DNA from: Thioalkalivibrio sp.
GTDB lineage: Bacteria; Pseudomonadota; Gammaproteobacteria; Ectothiorhodospirales; Ectothiorhodospiraceae
DNA: 5,461 nt
Assembly (NCBI GenBank): GCA_003563455.1
Contig: PWRV01000256.1
Coordinates: 1 to 5,461, forward strand
Reading direction: 5' to 3'
Below are positions 4,715-5,461 of this stretch, piece after piece; position 1 is the stretch's first letter; every line of letters begins with the position of its first letter. The position numbers and the translations under genes are program-made. The notes below the pieces were generated by a model. That model saw nothing but the letters and a program-made list of their open reading frames with translations. It searched no databases and was not told where the DNA came from.

Positions 4715-5461
4715 TCAGCCGACCCGTTCCGAATCCTGTCCCAGCGCCCGGAACGCGAAGAAGCGCTTCAGCGCCCGACGGCGATCCACCTGCGAGACCC
4801 CGAACGCGCGCGCCCAGGCAAGCGGTGGCTGGGACGAGCCGAACAGCCAGCGCAGCCCTTCCATCGAACGCAGCATCAACTCGTTGTCCGGACGCCGGCT
4901 GCGCGTGTAGGCCTGCAGGGATCCGGCATGCGCGGGATCCGCGCCCGCGCCGGCGGAAACCGCATCGAGCAGCGCTCGAACGTCTGCCAACCCGAGGTTC
5001 AGACCCTGCCCCGCCAGCGGATGGATGGTGTGCGCGGCATCGCCGACCAGCACCAGCCGGCCACTGACGTAGTCATCGGCGTGGCGCCCGACAAGCGGCC
5101 AGGCCGCCCGGGGCGACACCGACAGCATATCGCCCAGCCGCCCCCCGATGGCACCCCGGAGGGACTCCGCGAAGGCGTTGTCATCCAGCGACAGCACGCG
5201 CTCGGCCTCGAACTCGGGCAGCGACCAGACAATGGAGCAGCGGCCGTCTGCCAGCGGCAGGAACGCGAGGATCTCCTCGCCGTTGAACCGCTGCCAGGCC
5301 GTATCCTGGTGCGGGAAACGGGTGGCGACCGTCGCGACCACACCGCTCATGTGGTAGGGGTTGCGGCGCACCGTGATGCCGGCGCGCGCCCGCAGCGCGG
5401 ATTCGGCGCCATCCGCGGCGATCAGCAGCCTGGCCCCCAGCACGCGGCCACCATCGAGGTG
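4715..5461 (-). CDS. UbiH/UbiF/VisC-family FAD-dependent monooxygenase, C-terminal part
   Basis: The last 248 residues of a flavin-dependent aromatic hydroxylase of the ubiquinone-biosynthesis family; the frame is open to the right edge, so the N-terminal FAD dinucleotide-binding motif is outside the window. Visible marks are LLIAADGAESALR (residues 12-24 of the visible part), the mid-chain DG segment of this flavoprotein class, and GDAAHTIHPLAGQGLNLG (140-157), which holds the second FAD-binding GD motif and the HP-AGQGLN signature of UbiH/UbiI/UbiF proteins. An internal GTG at 5443 is in frame but is not the start, since the family character continues upstream of it. In E. coli ubiI (visC) lies next to gcvT, so UbiI, the C5-hydroxylase of the ubiquinone pathway, is the best guess; UbiH or UbiF cannot be excluded from the C-terminal half alone. 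It ends 469 nt before aptamer 1. Confidence 0.92.
   Translation of the reverse strand, partial: HLDGGRVLGARLLIAADGAESALRARAGITVRRNPYHMSGVVATVATRFPHQDTAWQRFNGEEILAFLPLADGRCSIVWSLPEFEAERVLSLDDNAFAESLRGAIGGRLGDMLSVSPRAAWPLVGRHADDYVSGRLVLVGDAAHTIHPLAGQGLNLGLADVRALLDAVSAGAGADPAHAGSLQAYTRSRRPDNELMLRSMEGLRWLFGSSQPPLAWARAFGVSQVDRRRALKRFFAFRALGQDSERVG

Overview
The window reads almost entirely on the minus strand. It holds a glycine cleavage system (GCS) operon under a tandem glycine riboswitch, preceded by the 3' end of a ubiquinone-biosynthesis-type flavin hydroxylase gene. The DNA is GC-rich with strongly GC-biased third positions, which also produces long meaningless antisense frames. The P-protein is split into GcvPA and GcvPB. 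The ubiI/visC-like gene next to gcvT has the same neighbourhood as in E. coli (ubiH-ubiI-gcvTHP). Together these suggest a high-GC gammaproteobacterium, possibly of the Chromatiales/Ectothiorhodospiraceae type. That assignment is inference from protein style and gene order, not a database match.

Layout in the direction of transcription (right to left): (1) 5461-4715, C-terminal 248 residues of a UbiH/UbiF/VisC-family FAD monooxygenase, open at the window edge. (2) 4714-4311, a gene-free stretch with a GC-rich stem-loop just after the hydroxylase gene and an AT-rich island carrying several DnaA-box-like 9-mers, two of them forming a perfect inverted repeat. (3) 4310-4282, a plausible sigma70-type promoter. 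(4) 4245-4064, two glycine aptamers in tandem, followed directly by a strong intrinsic terminator with ten U (4062-4023) as expression platform. (5) gcvT (3999-2911), gcvH (2826-2434), gcvPA (2295-952), tpx (899-399) and the start of gcvPB (329-1, cut by the window).

How it works together: GcvPA/GcvPB decarboxylate glycine and load the aminomethyl group on the lipoyl lysine of GcvH. GcvT moves the one-carbon unit to tetrahydrofolate and releases ammonia. The dihydrolipoyl arm is reoxidised by a dihydrolipoamide dehydrogenase not present here. By analogy with known gcvT riboswitches, glycine should favour read-through of the terminator, so the operon is probably induced by its substrate.

The most unusual points are a complete thiol peroxidase gene (tpx) lying between the genes for the two obligate P-protein subunits, a 10-bp GC stem-loop just upstream of the gcvPB ribosome binding site, and the cluster of DnaA-box-like sites upstream of the operon promoter. 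No mobile element, CRISPR array, tRNA or rRNA was seen.
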